DNA of 64,000 nt from the NCBI GenBank assembly GCA_009760885.1, contig CM019714.1, positions 505,561-569,560 on the forward strand, written 5' to 3'. This stretch comes from Achatina immaculata (lineage: Eukaryota; Mollusca; Gastropoda; Stylommatophora; Achatinidae). Each line of letters begins with the position of its first letter. Within the stretch, counting starts at the first letter, position 1. The notes beneath the pieces were generated by a model. The model saw only the letters and a program-made list of their open reading frames with translations, searched no databases and was not told where the DNA came from. Below, piece by piece: positions 10,036-22,249 of this stretch. A program made the translations under genes and the position numbers.

Positions 10036-12890
10036 TATGAACATCAAATTATAATCAAACTTTGTCGCCATGCTTCGATAATATTTTATACTACGTAAAG
10101 CTCTCCGTTTCTTCTCTGTGAAAAGTTGAGTGAGAAAAAGGTCAATGGCGCATTATAAGCGACCGTTTTGTAGCATTATGTTAAGATGCATACATTGTGT
10201 TATTCCTGAAGGTTTTATATACACAAATTCTGGCAGGTTTATATACTATTTTTTCTCTTCTCTAAGTATTTCTACATTGAGAATTTTACTTACCCTATTC
10301 AGAATAAAAATTGTTTGTGATGTCTTCTTTTATTTGTGTACATAATAATTAAGACATCTTTATCATCACACCACATGGTATAGAGTTTCACAGACGGACT
10401 ATACACTACTGTACTCCGTCTTTTCACTTCACAGCACTTGTTTCAGTGGATTTTGAAGCCTGCTGTCTTTTTTGGCTCTCGTGTTACATCTAGACAGGTT
10501 GTTTTTCTGCGAACTTGTGCTGTTCATTTTTGGCGTATCAATGTCGCTTTCTTGCCGTTTGATATCTACTATGGCGTTGAAACTCAAATGTTCATTGTAA
10601 CGTTTTAGTTCTGATTATTGTAATTTTTCCGCTTTCTCTCTTTCTCTCTCTCTCTCTCTTATAATTTCAAGGCTTTCCGCTCTTGCAAGAAATTATTTCA
10701 GGGTTATTCCCTCTTGCTCTTATTACTTCAAGGTATCCCACTCTTTATCCTCTTATTTCAAGGTATTCCACTCTTGTCTTATTTCGAGTTTTGCCACTCC
10801 TACTGGTATTATTTTTTTTATTGTTTTTCCGTTCTTTGACTTCTTACTTCTTGATTTTCCACTCTTTCTCGTCTCATTTCAAAGTTATTTCAAGACGATT
10901 CACTCTTTCCCTTCTTATTTCAAGGTTATCACATCGTGCATTTATTATTTCAAAGGTTTCCCACTGTTTCTCTTTTTATTTCAATTTTCTCCTCTCTTTC
11001 ACGTCTTATTTTGAGGTTTTCCTCTCTTTCTCTTCTTTTTTAAAGTTTCCAAGAACTTTTTTTTTTTATAATCTCCGTTCTTCACTCCTCCATGAAATAG
11101 GTTGTTGTATTCTGGGTATCCAGCTTTCCGAAGCTTCAACTTTGTCTTCCAGTTTTGTTAGAAACTTAATGCCTGCCAATCTTCAATGTGGATTACTTGT
11201 TAAGTGGCAGTGACACCTGACATACCAATCATGAAAATAAAATACTGTAAAATATTGTAACGTAACAAATATTAACTTAATAACTCCAGCACGACGTGAC
11301 TTCATTAGTCACGCTCTGTTCTATTTATACTAAGTACAGCTACATTTCAATGAATTGTAGCTAGTGTGATTGTAGTTATTTGTAGTATTTAAGTTTGAAA
11401 ATATAAAATAAGAGGATTTCCATCAACTGTAACTGTATTATTTTTCCTTATTTAAACTTATTCTTTTCTTCTCGTTTTTTTTTCACGTTTCATATGTTCT
11501 CGTAACCCAACCTTTAACCCCTCATTGATCCTAATTTGGCCTTAGATTTGAGGCTGGTAGGGAACCAGTGCTCTTGAATCAACACAAAGGGTGACAACTC
11601 GCAACTTTAATTGTTTCAGTTATCTTTCTTGTGACATAGTGTATTGTATATTTTATTACTCTATGAAATAAAATTTCCAGACCACTTTGGTCATTTTGTT
11701 GTTGTTGTTGTTGTTGTTTTCCCGCGTGTCTGTAGTTATGTTTTATATGAGTTCTTATATAATAATTGTATAAGGAAACATTTGTTATCAGCTCCCTATT
11801 AAGAAGAAAAAAAATTAACTCAGACCAGCTGACTATATTGTAGTTTTTTTCTTTTAACGGAAGATGTAGCAACTTATAAAATAATATCTAACCTGGGCCG
11901 TTCGCCGTGACTCTCAGTTCTTGAGGACGTAGTCGAAACTACAAAAACTGTCCACGAACGGGCCGGATCAAGGCCATCTTAACTGGTATTAGCAGGTATG
12001 TGTGGGTTACTGTTGTTAACAAAATATCTAGTGGAATAACTGATTGATAGTTAGTTTACTCTGTAGATCGCGTTTATGTGGAGTGATCTGTGAATCTTCA
12101 AGTTTTGTTCCTATGATATTCTCCTAGAAACACATAACGTCCCAGGCACTCTCCTGCCACCACCAGACAACAACAGTAGCACTGGACTAAACTCTGCAAG
12201 TTTCCAACATGACAACATCTCATGACGCGAGGGATAACCAAGAATGTGGTTTCAGATCTCATGGCATGAATTTACTGAATGAGAAAATGGACAAAGAATT
12301 ATGAGGATGAGGGGGGAAAAAACTGCCAACATGGCAGGGCGACCATACAAAACAACACTCAACTCCCAGCAAGACAAGGATTACCATGTGGGAGGAAACC
12401 TAAGGCCTAGAATTCTACAACAACTGTCTGAAAGTTTTCCGTACTTACAACTCTCATGAAACACCGCAACTACTGGGAAACCCACATATTCAAATATTCC
12501 ATGTTGGAAAAAAACAGACTAACACTAGTATAGGAACATATGTGACAGTAAATCAACCTACCGTTGACTCACTCTAAATGTCCTAAAAGGACCACCAACA
12601 AAACAACTACAAAACTGTCCTATCGAAAACAGCTAAGTACTACCCCTATATTATGAAAACCACTGGGAGGAACTGAGTCTAACAAACCATGTCTCAATAA
12701 TCCTCATCATAATCATATCTCAATGTCTCTCTGTCTCTTTTATTGTACTCGCATTTTCTTCCATTCTTCCCGAAGATTCTCCTCGTGAAGTTCACTTTTC
12801 CGTGAACAGACAGTATTCTATGACCTTTGCTTCACGCAAAATACATAATCCGTGCGAGTTCACATGTCGCCGACAACTTGACCCTCTGTC
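10036..12890. other. 3' UTR then intergenic, no gene supported
   Basis: The transporter 3' UTR runs to about 10.33 kb. After it comes T-rich sequence with a (CT)n run near 10640, a degenerate TTATTTCAAGGT-type repeat at 10690-11050 that makes a long but meaningless open frame, and (TTG)n at 11698-11720. A GTATGT donor-like site at 11996 could end a noncoding exon, but nothing else supports one. Confidence 0.55.
10303..10308 (+). terminator. Poly(A) signal of the SLC6-type gene
   Basis: AATAAA lies about 270 nt after the stop and is followed by a T/GT-rich stretch (TTGTTTGTGATGTC), the usual downstream element. It is the first convincing signal after the stop. A later AATAAA near 11236 is possible. 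Confidence 0.5.
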
Positions 12891-12892
12891 AT

Positions 12893-13322
12893 CTAAAGTT
12901 TGACATTTGTGTTCCCATAATTCAACTTTCCACTACATAAAATCACAAATCCAGTGTAATTTACACACAGCACCAAACTTCTTGACACTTGTGTTCCAAT
13001 AATTCAACTTTCCACTACCTAAAATCACAAATCTCGTGTAATTTACACTCATTACCTAACTTCTTGATACTTGTATTCCAATAATTCAACTTTCCACTAC
13101 ATAAAATCATAAATCTCATCTAATTTACACTCAGTACCTAACTTCTTGACACTTGTATTCCCATAATTCAACTTTCCACTACCAAAAATCATAAATCCCG
13201 TGTAATTTACACTCAGTACCTAACTTCTTGACACTTGTGTTCCCATAATTCACCTTTCCACTACCAAAAATCATAAGTCCCGTGTAATTTACACACAGTA
13301 TCTAACTTCTTGACACTTGAGT
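12893..13322. repeat. 82-bp tandem repeat, about 5 units
   Basis: Units start at about 12981, 13063, 13145, 13227 and 13309, each 82 bp apart, with a partial unit before. Core: CTTGACACTTGTGTTCCCAT, then AATTCAACTTTCCACTAC and TGTAATTTACACTCAGTACC. Units differ by 5-10 percent. Noncoding. Confidence 0.93.
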
Positions 13323-13619
13323 TTACTATTTTTAGACTTCTCAGGGAAACAAATACATGGTCACCTGATGAACGGTTACTAAAGGGGAAGTAATTCTACT
13401 TCGTTAAAGAATTCTGACCCTTAGACTAACAAAAATTCAACACTGCTATCTCTTTACTGCATAGTTCTGTCACATCTTATCCTGACGGTTTCACTTATTT
13501 CTATTATCTGTGCTGGTTAAATAAAAGGTAAAAAAATGATTAAAATGATGAAAGATACAATTTGTCTCTATCATGGCATAAATGTACTAAGAGATATTCC
13601 CAGTATATCAGTAAAATAG

Positions 13620-13930
13620 AAAGTAATGTGGTGTTAGTCTCCATATTTATCTAGACCTCTTTGTATACTAGAAGGTGATGTGATATTAGTGTCCATATTT
13701 ATTTTGACTTCTTTGTACACTAGAATATGATGTGATGTTAGTGTCCATATTTATCTTAACCTCTTTGTACACTAGAAGGTGATGTGATGTTAGTGTCCGT
13801 ATTTATCTCGACCTCTTTGTACACTGGAAGGTGATGTGATATTAGTGTCCGTATTTATCTTGACCTCTTTGTACACTAGAAGGTGATTTGATGTTAGTGT
13901 CCGTATTTATCTTGACCTCTTTTCACACCA
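13620..13930 (-). repeat. 52-bp tandem repeat derived from a SINE body, about 6 units
   Basis: Unit GTTAGTGTCCATATTTATCT plus TGACCTCTTTGTACACTAGA and AGGTGATGTGAT. Unit starts are 52 bp apart (CCATATTTAT at 13641, 13693, 13745). The motif order is that of the SINE body at 6080-6140, so the array looks like a tandem amplification of an internal SINE segment. Confidence 0.85.
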
Positions 13931-14174
13931 GAGGACGTTATGCCCAAAGGGAAGATAACTGCTTGAATTCTACCAGCCCTCCCTTCCTTCATCACCAATA
14001 AGAACAAAAACTAAGCTTCTAAGTTCAGAACAGTGACTTGCAATGGTCAATAGGTCAGTAATATGTCGCGCTGAGGTCTGCTCTTCAGATGAGCTGCCTA
14101 GCTGACATAGTGCCCTGGCTGTGTCTCATACAAGGTGTTCTTGGTTTCCAGCCTTTTCCAAATATTTGCTGTTT

Positions 14175-14494
14175 TTCCATATCCGTAGGAGCAGATAATC
14201 CATTCATTCATGTGCATGTCCCTTGTGTAACTTTGCCTCCCTAACAGCTCTCCTGTAGACCTCTCGGTTGTAAGCAAGATGGCCTGCTGCTGATGCATCC
14301 GTTTGCAGATCATCAAAGATGTCTTGCAGCCATCTTCTCCTTGGTCTTCCTCTCTTTCTTTTTCCCATTATGTACCCTTCCAAGACGGTCTTCTCTAGAT
14401 TATCATAATGTTTAATGTGTCCAAAATATTTAAGTTTTCTCTCTTTAATCCTCTTTACTAGCCAGCCTTCTTCAATATTAACTTCTCGTAGTAT
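14175..14494 (-). mobile_element. LINE family A copy 2, 3' coding end
   Basis: Minus-strand reading gives the C-terminus shared with copies at 26.4, 36.3, 44.3 and 51.1 kb: DASAAGHLAYNREVYRRAV preceded by a basic K-R-G-R-P-R-type segment. The 3' boundary is near the ATTCATTCATGTGCATG at about 14208, where other copies carry a (CAGT)n tail. Diverged and 5'-truncated. Confidence 0.82.
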
Positions 14495-14689
14495 GGATGG
14501 AGCAGATAATATATTAGCGAAATGTCTTCTCTTGTGCCAGATGTGGGTTGTAGTTTATCGTTGTCAAGCACCTTTCATATCAACCAAACTGTCATAACAG
14601 ACAAACGAGGCACCTGTAAGAGGGAACTGGGTACTTCTATTTAAGAATGTCTTTCTTGAGGGTGTATCGTATCAGAAAGTTCAAAACAT

Positions 14690-14967
14690 AGCTCGGACAG
14701 TGGGGAATATAGCTCGGGCAGTTGGAAGTATAGCTCGGCCAGTGGGGAGTATAGGTCGGCAGTGGGGAGTATAGCTTGGGCAGTTGGGAGTATATGTCGG
14801 CAGTAGGGAGTATAGCTCGGGCAGTGGGGAGTATAGGTTGGACAGTGAGGAGTATAGCTTGGGCAGTTGGGAGTATAGGTCGGGCAGTAGGGAGTATAGC
14901 TCGGGCAGTGGGGAGTATAGGTCGGGCAGTGGGGAGTATAGGTCGGACAGTGGGGAGTCAAGCCGAG
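14690..14967. repeat. 21-bp minisatellite, about 13 units
   Basis: Unit AGTGGGGAGTATAGGTCGGGC with variants (TTGGGAGTAT, AGCTCGGGC). Because 21 is divisible by 3, all six frames stay open and give spurious YTPHCPT or VGSIGRA proteins. Confidence 0.96.
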
Positions 14968-15788
14968 TCGAAGGGCGGGTTACACACCGTCTACTGAAAT
15001 AAAAAGTACGTTTCTTGTTGTTATCTGTAATAAGACATTAAGGGGCTCCCTCAACAGCTAACATCTCAGGAGTACAGTCCGGGATGCCTTAACTTCTCTC
15101 AGTCTCCCTCCATTCCCCCCCCCCCCCCTTACACAAAGCAGTCTGTCTTTTGACAGAAAAACAATGACTGAAAACTCACTCTTGTTCTCACGAATACTTT
15201 ACAGCCTTAGATGTCAAGAACAGAAAATGATAACATAAATGAACAAAGTTTCAAATAATCCTCATCTAACATCTTTAGATTTATCATTTTCGGTCATCCT
15301 GTCTCCACCCAGCTGGAATTAACAACGTCTTCAGCTTTCTGTAACTTATTTAATTTTCCACTTTCCCTTTTTTTTTACTCTACTTTCTTCCTCCTAGCTA
15401 CCCCTCCCTACCGCCACCCTCCTTTCTTCTCCTGCATCATATTGGTGTTTATAGGTTCTTGTCCTATTCACCAGTTTCACATTTTCTCCCTGCAGGTGTT
15501 TATGTTCTTCAATCATTATTTCTCCGCTTCCCTTCCCCTCCCCCCCCCCACCCGACACCTTCTTCTCTAGCGGCTATCATGTTTCTATTGCCTTCCCCCC
15601 CCCATCCCTTTCTACCACTTGTTTTCCTCCTCTCTCTCCACTTCTTCTTTACGATTGGCTCTATCGGGTGTGTGGTCCTGTGGTCCTTCTAAGACACACA
15701 CTTTTCTGTTTTTTACTTCTGGAGCAGGCCACATTAAGATAAGTTCTTCGTTTTTTTGTTTTTTTTTTGTTGTCTCCTTGTGTATGTA
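14968..15788. other. Intergenic, no gene seen
   Basis: C-runs at about 15114, 15540 and 15596 in T/C-rich sequence. Nothing recognisable as coding. Confidence 0.6.
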
Positions 15789-15789
15789 A

Positions 15790-15822
15790 TCCTCGAAGAA
15801 GGTTCAAGCCGAAATATCGGAT
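15790..15822 (+). ncRNA. Decayed hammerhead-like motif (PLE 3'-end relic?)
   Basis: CTCGAAGAAGG, then a 6-nt loop, then CCGAAATATCGG, resembles the minimal hammerhead core CUGANGA-stem II-GAAA found at Penelope-like element ends. One extra base disrupts the CUGANGA box and stem II is only two or three pairs. No adjacent RT or GIY-YIG frame was found, so this is tentative. Confidence 0.25.
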
Positions 15823-16559
15823 GTTGTATGTTTTTCAGTTATACATTCTCATACTTTCTATTCGTTTTTTCTCACTTTACTCACTCCCTCCCTCACTTTG
15901 TAAAACTGCACCATACACCTCTATCTACCTTTTTTTTTATTTAAACCAGTTTTACTGCAGTCGCCATCCTTTTTATCTCTCATATAAAAATAACTTAAGC
16001 TTAAATCACTTGTGTCCTAATCTTGTCTCCCTTTTTTTTCACAAAGGCTGCGAAAGTTTGGTTGGACTTCGGCTGTTCATGTCTCATACCGACTAGAATA
16101 GGTTATAACGTTCCAGTCACTGGCATCATTGATTTATTTTGATAGAACATAAAGTATATTTATTCTCTTAACAATACGTACTCAGAAAACATTCATCTAT
16201 AAACATATGAAAGTCTCCTTCCATCCTTCATTCGCCCTGAAAACGCCGGTCGTCACAGTTTGTGCTTATAATATTCGCAATTGTCTTTCCACTACATCCA
16301 ACTTCGGAATGGCTTATTTTATAACCGAATTTGTCTTCCCGTTTGATTATTGAGTGCTACTAAAGGACACAACGAAAAGGGTAGATTAGTATTAATACCC
16401 GGTTCACTAACTCTCAGGCAAGCATTTAGCTATGGGTGACTGACTCTGTCCTTTTCAGCCTAAGTTCTGCGTTACTGACTCCATTTTCTCCTCCTCCTCC
16501 CAACCCTCCCCCAGCCAATTTTCATGAAGAATCAATATCCAAGAGGCTCAAAATTTCAT

Positions 16560-16700
16560 ACTTTTTAAAAGGTTTGTAATACTATCTATTAAAACTCAAA
16601 GAGTTTTTAACTTATCCTTTAAATGATTTTTTAAACATTACTTTAAAAGGTTTTTAACATATACTTTAAGGGTTTTTTTAACATATACTTTAAAGCAAAG
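16560..16700. repeat. Degenerate AT-rich tandem repeat
   Basis: Repeated TTTTTAACATATACTTTAAA-like units of about 28 bp, strongly diverged. The surrounding 15.83-16.8 kb is AT-rich and holds no gene that I can see. Confidence 0.6.
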
Positions 16701-16838
16701 ATTAACAAAACTTGTCACATTACGGGTTCCCTACAAACAATATATCTACAAGCGGCACTCTTATACACCACTATTTTACAATATTCTTATATTATAAATT
16801 ATATCTTTCCCGTGTCGTTAAACGTCACATAGGGCTCG

Positions 16839-17093
16839 CTAAGTAGTTCGCCAATTTTTCCTGTCTTCGGCGAGTCTTTCAACCTCATCAAAGGATTTTA
16901 TGCCTGTTAATTTGGCCTCTCTTAATAATGTCCTCTTCAGAGTTTCTCGCGGTCTGCCTCTTTTTCTTTGGCCTGTCGTGTTCCACTTGATAGCTTGTTT
17001 TGGGATTCTCTGATCATTTCTTCTCATCAAGTGACCAACATATGTCCATCTCCTTTTCCTGATCACCCATGAGACTGGTTGTTGTTCAGTCAT
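16839..17093 (-). pseudogene. LINE B C-terminal region
   Basis: Continues the RT product: RWTYVGHLMRRND followed by GQRKRGRPRETLKRT and a tail containing EDRKNWRTT, a C-terminus seen in many RTE-like proteins. Separated from the RT by a stop at about 17120. The same end is present in the fragment at 131-361. Confidence 0.75.
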
Positions 17094-17120
17094 CTGTCTT
17101 ATCTCTGCATTGTTCTTGAA

Positions 17121-18369
17121 TTAGTTCCACTTGATGCCGAGTATTTTCCTTATGCATTTGTTTTCAAAACAGTATAATTTCGTGTCTATTTCTTTAGTTG
17201 TTTTCCAGCGTGCACATGCATAAATGAGGGCAGATATTACATTTGAATTGAATAGTCTTAACTTGGTTTTTGTGCTTATAACTTTTGAATTCCATATGTT
17301 CTCAAGATTCTTGAAGATTGATGCTGCTTTTGCAATTCTGATTCTAACTTCCCTTCTAATGTCACCATCCTGGTCTATGTAGCTGCCAAAGTATGTAAAT
17401 TGATTGACTTCTTCAATATCTGTCCCTTCTACGTGTATTTTTTCAGTTTGAATAATGGGAATTTTCATTATTTTTGTTTTATCCTTGTTAATTTTACGTC
17501 CTATTTTGCTAGCCAGTGAAGACAGGCTATCTGTTTTTTCTTGCATGGAATTCACATTATTACTGATAAAAGTTATGTCATCAGCAAAATCAAGATCTTC
17601 TAGTTGGGTCCCATGTACCCAGTCTCTACCTGTGTTACCTGTGCAGCATTTTTTCATTATGAAGTCTATTGTAATTCCAAAAAGTAAAGGAGACAGTATA
17701 CATCCTTGTTTCACACTTGTTTCAATCTAGAACCATTCACTCATCCCTTCTTCTGTCTTGACTGCATAAACATATCCATTGTAGAGGTCCTTAATGATGT
17801 TGATAATTTTAGATGGTATTCCATATAGACTTAAAATTCTCCATAATGAATTTCTGTGTATGCTATCAAATGCCTTTTTAAAATCTATGAAGTTCAGTAT
17901 TAATGGTTTATGCTTTTCAATATGTTCTTCAAGTATTATTCTAAGAGTAAATATCTGGTCGAGACAGCTTCTCCCTTTTCGAAATCCTGCTTGTTCTTCT
18001 CTCATTGCAGTATCCACTATATCTTTAAATCTATTCAAAATGACCTTGCAAAATACTTTTGACACAACTGATATTAAGGTTACTCCTCTCCAGTTGTTAC
18101 AGTCACTAAGGTTGCCTTTTTTTGGTATTTTAACAATGATTCTTTTTTTCCAATTAGAAGGGCCTTTCCTTCTCTTCTTTCCATATCTTATTAAACATTC
18201 TCTGTAGTTGTCTCATGTTGTCACTATTGATAGCCTTTAGCATTTCGGCTGTTATTTCATCTTCACCTGCAGCTTTGTTGTTAGCCATTAAATTCACTGC
18301 TGTTTCAATTTCATGCAATTTAATTTCATTTAGTTGTGGGGCTAGTAAATCAGTTTCAAGATTTAACAA
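17121..18369 (-). pseudogene. LINE B reverse transcriptase domain
   Basis: RT motifs appear in order from 18369 downwards: N-terminal NNKAAGEDEITAEMLK, then AGFRKGRSCLDQIFTLR, then FIDFKKAFDSIHR (first catalytic Asp), then KQGCILSPLLFGI, then LDFADDITFIS (catalytic Asp pair, F-A-D-D rather than Y-A-D-D), then the thumb region with NQFTYFGSYID. A stop at about 17728, just before KQGC, and a frame change near 18070-18150 inactivate it. It was one product with the endonuclease at 18.8-19.8 kb. Confidence 0.85.
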
Positions 18370-18813
18370 TTCTTTTGGGTGTGGTCAGTTAAGTATTTCT
18401 TGGAAGTGTTCAGCCCATCTTTGCTTTTGGTCTTTATTTGATGTTAATAGGGTTTCAGTTTTGCTAAGTATTGGTCTTTCTTTAGATGCAATAGTACCTG
18501 TTAGCCTCTTTTGCATGTTATATAAAGTGTTGCTGTCTCCTGTTTTTGCTGCTTTTTCTGCCTCTTTCGCTATATTGTCTATGTATCCTCTTTTATCCCT
18601 TCTAGCTGAACTTTTTACTTTCTTGTTTATTTCTTTGTAGCTTTCGCCAGATCTTTTCCAAGATCTGTTTTTGCATTCAACATATCTAATTTGACTGCTC
18701 GTCTTTCATGTATATACTTCCATGTTTTATCTGATATCCATGCTTTTCTATTTGTTTTTTTTCAGTCCAGCACTTGCTTTTGCTGCTGTGATTATGGCTG
18801 TGCTGTAAGAATT

Positions 18814-19757
18814 TCATAACTCATCTATACCTATCTCCTCAACTTCACTGGGTGTTTTGGAATGTTTGGCAAGTTCCTGATTGAAATTAATGTTAGTATT
18901 TTCTTCTTGTAGGCTGTGGCTGTTTATCTTTCTGTGTACTGATTTCTTGTATTGGGTTTTCAATTTTAGTTTTATTTTCCCTATGCACAGGTTGTGATCA
19001 CTGTTGACATCTGCACCCCTATAAGCCCTTACATCCATGAGAGATGTTCTGTATTGCTTTCTAATACAAAAATGAGCTATCTGGTTTCTAGTTTTATCAT
19101 CTGGTTATATCCACGTTGTTTTATGTATCTCTTTGTGTGGGAATATTGTGCCTCCAATGACCATGCCCTATGTTAGACATATTTCAATTAATCTTTCTCC
19201 ATTCTGATTAACCATGTCAATTCCTTCTTTCCCCATCACTTTTTCAACGTCGGTATTATCCTTCCCTACCTTAGCGTTGAAGTCCCCCATAGCAATTAGG
19301 ATGTCGTGTTTAGGGACTTTGTTGATGATTTGTTGTAGTTGGTGATAGAAGTCGTCTTTCACATCATCATCTATATCATTCATGAGTGCATAACACTGTA
19401 TTATTGTCATTTCATTCTTCCGTGTCTTAAATTGTATCGTGCTCTTATTATACGACTGTTCACTGGGTCCAATTCTACAAGGCTCTTTGCTGCTACGTTT
19501 GACATAATAATACCTATCCCATCCCGGATTTTACCATCATTTCTGCCTGAATGTATTATTAACGTACTGTTTTCCGCTGATCTTTTACCTGCTTCTGGCC
19601 GTCGCATTTCGCTGATGCCCAGTATGTCTAGATGGTATCTCTCCATTTCTTTGATGACCTGAATGGTTTTTGTTCGAGCTGCCATCGTTCTCACATTCCA
19701 GAATCCAATCCATGTCACATGTTTGGGGCCGACAAATGAGCTCCTCGGAGTTGGCAT
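18814..19757 (-). pseudogene. LINE B apurinic/apyrimidinic-type endonuclease domain
   Basis: This domain nicks the target DNA to prime reverse transcription. Visible motifs are WIGFWNVRTM (the N-terminal Asn motif), ILGISEMRR (catalytic Glu), MGDFNAKVG (Asp-Phe-Asn) and ADVNSDHNLC (the Asp-His pair). The frame breaks at about 19407, 19168 and 19040, so it cannot be made as one protein. The motif set and order are complete, so the copy is fairly young. Confidence 0.82.
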
Positions 19758-19900
19758 CCCTGATGTTCGATTGGTTTCTCTGCGAGTTTCCGTAACGATA
19801 TATTTTTTTTTCCCATTTGGAGTCGCCTCTAGATAGGTCCCAGGATAAGGTTGTTAGCCTTATGCCCAGCTCCTGGTACATGATGTGTGACAGATCAAGC

Positions 19901-20600
19901 GGAATTCCGTTGATTTCTGCATGCCCGCGAGAGCGTTAAAAAAACGTCCGCCATCTTGCACGTCACGCCGGAAGGTCACAATAGTATGTGTTTTTATTTT
20001 GATACTAATTCTGACTTCAACAAAAGTACTTCCGACTCTGAATCTAGGGGTTCACCAATCCGACTCCACAGTTGAGTTATTACGCCTCTGTCTGTCAGAG
20101 TATCTAACAATCTTTGACAGCATCTTACAGTTAGATAATGTCGAGTATCGTTTTATCAGGGAATCTTCTCTCGTGGCTGATTCAACAAACATTTGTTTCG
20201 AATTATCGGCCGAGACAGCAACAGGATATATTGTGAATTCCAAAGTCCTTTCGTGGCAAATGATTCTTCTGCCTCACAAATGATGCATCGTCGGGACTGG
20301 TATTTTCGTTCATTAACATTACTTTCATCCATCTGAAGTCATTCACTCATCAATCAGCACTCCCTTTGGTGTTAGGTTGCAAAATCTGTTGTTGATTTGT
20401 CCTTCTTCCTGTTCATCTTGAAGTTTCCTATTCGTCGTGGGGGAAGGTTGGGGTGATTCCTGTTTCATTCAGAAATAGGAAACTTTTTAAGTGCCCGGTC
20501 AAGTGTAGCAAGTGCTTTCTGGTTTGTTCAAGTGAAACTTGTGCATCTTGTGCTGGTTAGTGTGTACTCGTTGCCCGTCTGTAATTGTGGGTATTTTCAT
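19901..20600. other. LINE 5' flank and intergenic sequence
   Basis: The LINE's 5' end lies near 19.9 kb. The exact junction is not clear by eye. The open frame at 19921-20283 has no recognisable domain. Confidence 0.5.
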
Positions 20601-20782
20601 GTCATGTGTCTGTTTGTCTGTCTGTCTGTCTGGCTGGCTGTCTGTCTGTCTGTCTTTCTGCCTGCCTGCCTGCCTGTCTGTCTGTCTGCCTGCCTGCTTG
20701 TCTGTCTGTCTGTCTGCCTGTATGTCTGTCTGCTCGACTGCCTGTCTGTCTGTATGACTGCCTGTCTGTCTGTCTGTCTGAA
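20600..20782. repeat. (CTGT)n microsatellite with CTGC interruptions
   Basis: About 45 tetranucleotide units, open in several frames (CLSVCL and DRQTDRQ proteins are artefacts). Confidence 0.97.
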
Positions 20783-21118
20783 TTTGAAGGAGAATCATAA
20801 CGTAAGGGCGGCCACTTACCGTTTAATACGGGTAAATATGAACAAATGAACACAACAGTTACATCCCTTCTCCACAAGGTCTCCTGCGGGTCCGTGCACT
20901 CCTCATAACATAGCACGAGCTTCTTCATATCTTTGGAAGCAGAAACTTCGCAGCTGCTGCCGAATCTAGGCCTGGTGTGTGCTTAGGGCCCTGTCATACC
21001 GTGACTAGGCTGATAGTTGTTAGTCTTACTGGTGTCCGGAGATCCGAGTCGCATACATTCGCTTGTGAATTTTCTTTGTTCCTAGCTTGTATACTTTCCC
21101 AAAAAATTTACGAGACAA

Positions 21119-22050
21119 ATCATCATCATCATCATCATCGTGTACCGTCTTCAGTATGAAGGTTGACGATAATGAATCTACAGCTTCCTCGCTCTCTGAC
21201 CTTGATAGTCCACTCAGCCAGGCCATGTCATGTCCACTCTCGTATGTTATTACCACCTGCATCTCCGTCTACATCTCGCTCCGTTTCTTTCCACCTTTAC
21301 TTCTGGCATGGTCTTCAGTATATTGTTATGTCTTTTGAAAAGCCAGGAAGTTTTTTTTTGTCTTGGTTCTTATTTCTTTAAGAAGTTCACGTTGCACATG
21401 CAGTTGTTCTAAATATTTGTACATTTGTTGTTTTCATTCTCCGTGATATATTACCTACTTAATTTTACCTTTACCTTTTCTTGTACATGGACATTTCTGC
21501 TGCATTTGTCATTTTCTCAGACTTCAGATTTCTGTATGTAGTACAGAGCAGGTAAAGCATTTTACAAATCCCGTTTTTATTTGTACAGACAGATTCCTGG
21601 ATAGCAGGTTGGTCTTTATAGTGTTAAATATGTGTCTTACAATTCTTATTCTTATCTTTATCTCCCTTCACATCTCTTATCCGTGGTTAGTATTCCTTCA
21701 GTTTCTCCTTGTTTTATGTTTATATCTATTTGTGATTATTGGACGTTTCTGCTGAACATCATTAACTTTTCTAATTTTTCTATGTGTCTGTAGTCTCCAT
21801 TCTCGGCTTAAAACGTTTCTCCAATATAGTAATTGTGTGTGTGTGTAGCTTATGTGGATTCTGTGCAAATCTTAGATTGGTGATATTTCTTTCCTGTGTG
21901 TTCCGTCCTAGTAGTTGGTCTGAGTGTCTGAAGCGTTTCTCTGTGTACAGAGTTAACAGACATGGACATAGAGCACATCCTTGCCTGTCTCTGCTCATTT
22001 GGGTTCTCCTGTAAATGTCACTGTGCCGTATCTTAGCCATGCTACCTGCT
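21119..22050 (-). mobile_element. Decayed LINE, RT fragment plus 3' end with (GAT)n tail
   Basis: At 22040-21780 the minus strand reads DRQGCALCPCLLTLYTEK and NITNLRFAQNP. These are diverged forms of RT motif 4 (RQGC.LSP.LFNLYTE) and of the F-A-D-D region, in which the catalytic Asp pair is lost. At 21262-21119 it reads SSTFILKTVH followed by a (GAT)7 tail, as at LINE 3' ends. The two parts may be one element with an internal deletion. The join is inferred. Confidence 0.5.
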
Positions 22051-22249
22051 CTCAGTGAGGACTTGTTATATTACGAATGTCTTTCCAATCAAGACTGATT
22101 TCCTCCTTACATTGTATTTGTTTCTTATATTTAATAATGTTCATTAATAGTGAAGGTAAAGACTCTTTTCATGGTGGCTTCAATAGCACTCCTAATTTTT
22201 TTTTCCATTTTCTTGTTGTTTGTCTATTGTTGAACATTGCTATAAACAA

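Larger units (their letters stand above)
1..10308 (+). other. SLC6-type transporter gene, 3' part (locus)
   Basis: Locus span for the four coding exons at 1-91, 4228-4328, 6710-6853 and 9691-10035, with introns of about 4.1, 2.4 and 2.8 kb filled with repeats and LINE debris. Joined, the exons give 226 residues covering transmembrane helices 10 to 12 and the cytoplasmic C-terminus. Splice phases agree at all three junctions (1, 0, 0) and every intron is GT-AG. The N-terminal helices, including the substrate and ion sites in TM1, TM6 and TM8, are upstream of the window, so substrate cannot be judged. Confidence 0.85.
16801..19900 (-). mobile_element. LINE family B, nearly full-length (endonuclease + RT)
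   Basis: A non-LTR retrotransposon reading right to left: APE-type endonuclease (about 19757-18814), RT (about 18369-17121) and a C-terminal basic region with R-G-R-P-R (17093-16839). Endonuclease first, one long polyprotein and no RNase H seen suggest an RTE/Nimb-like LINE. The 3' end recurs at 131-361. Frames are broken several times, so it is not autonomous. It occupies the intergenic space between the transporter and ligand genes. Confidence 0.88.

Noticed and set aside
10683..11213. 176-residue open frame
   Set aside because: Degenerate T-rich repeat (TTATTTCAAGGT), hydrophobic low-complexity product, no domain.
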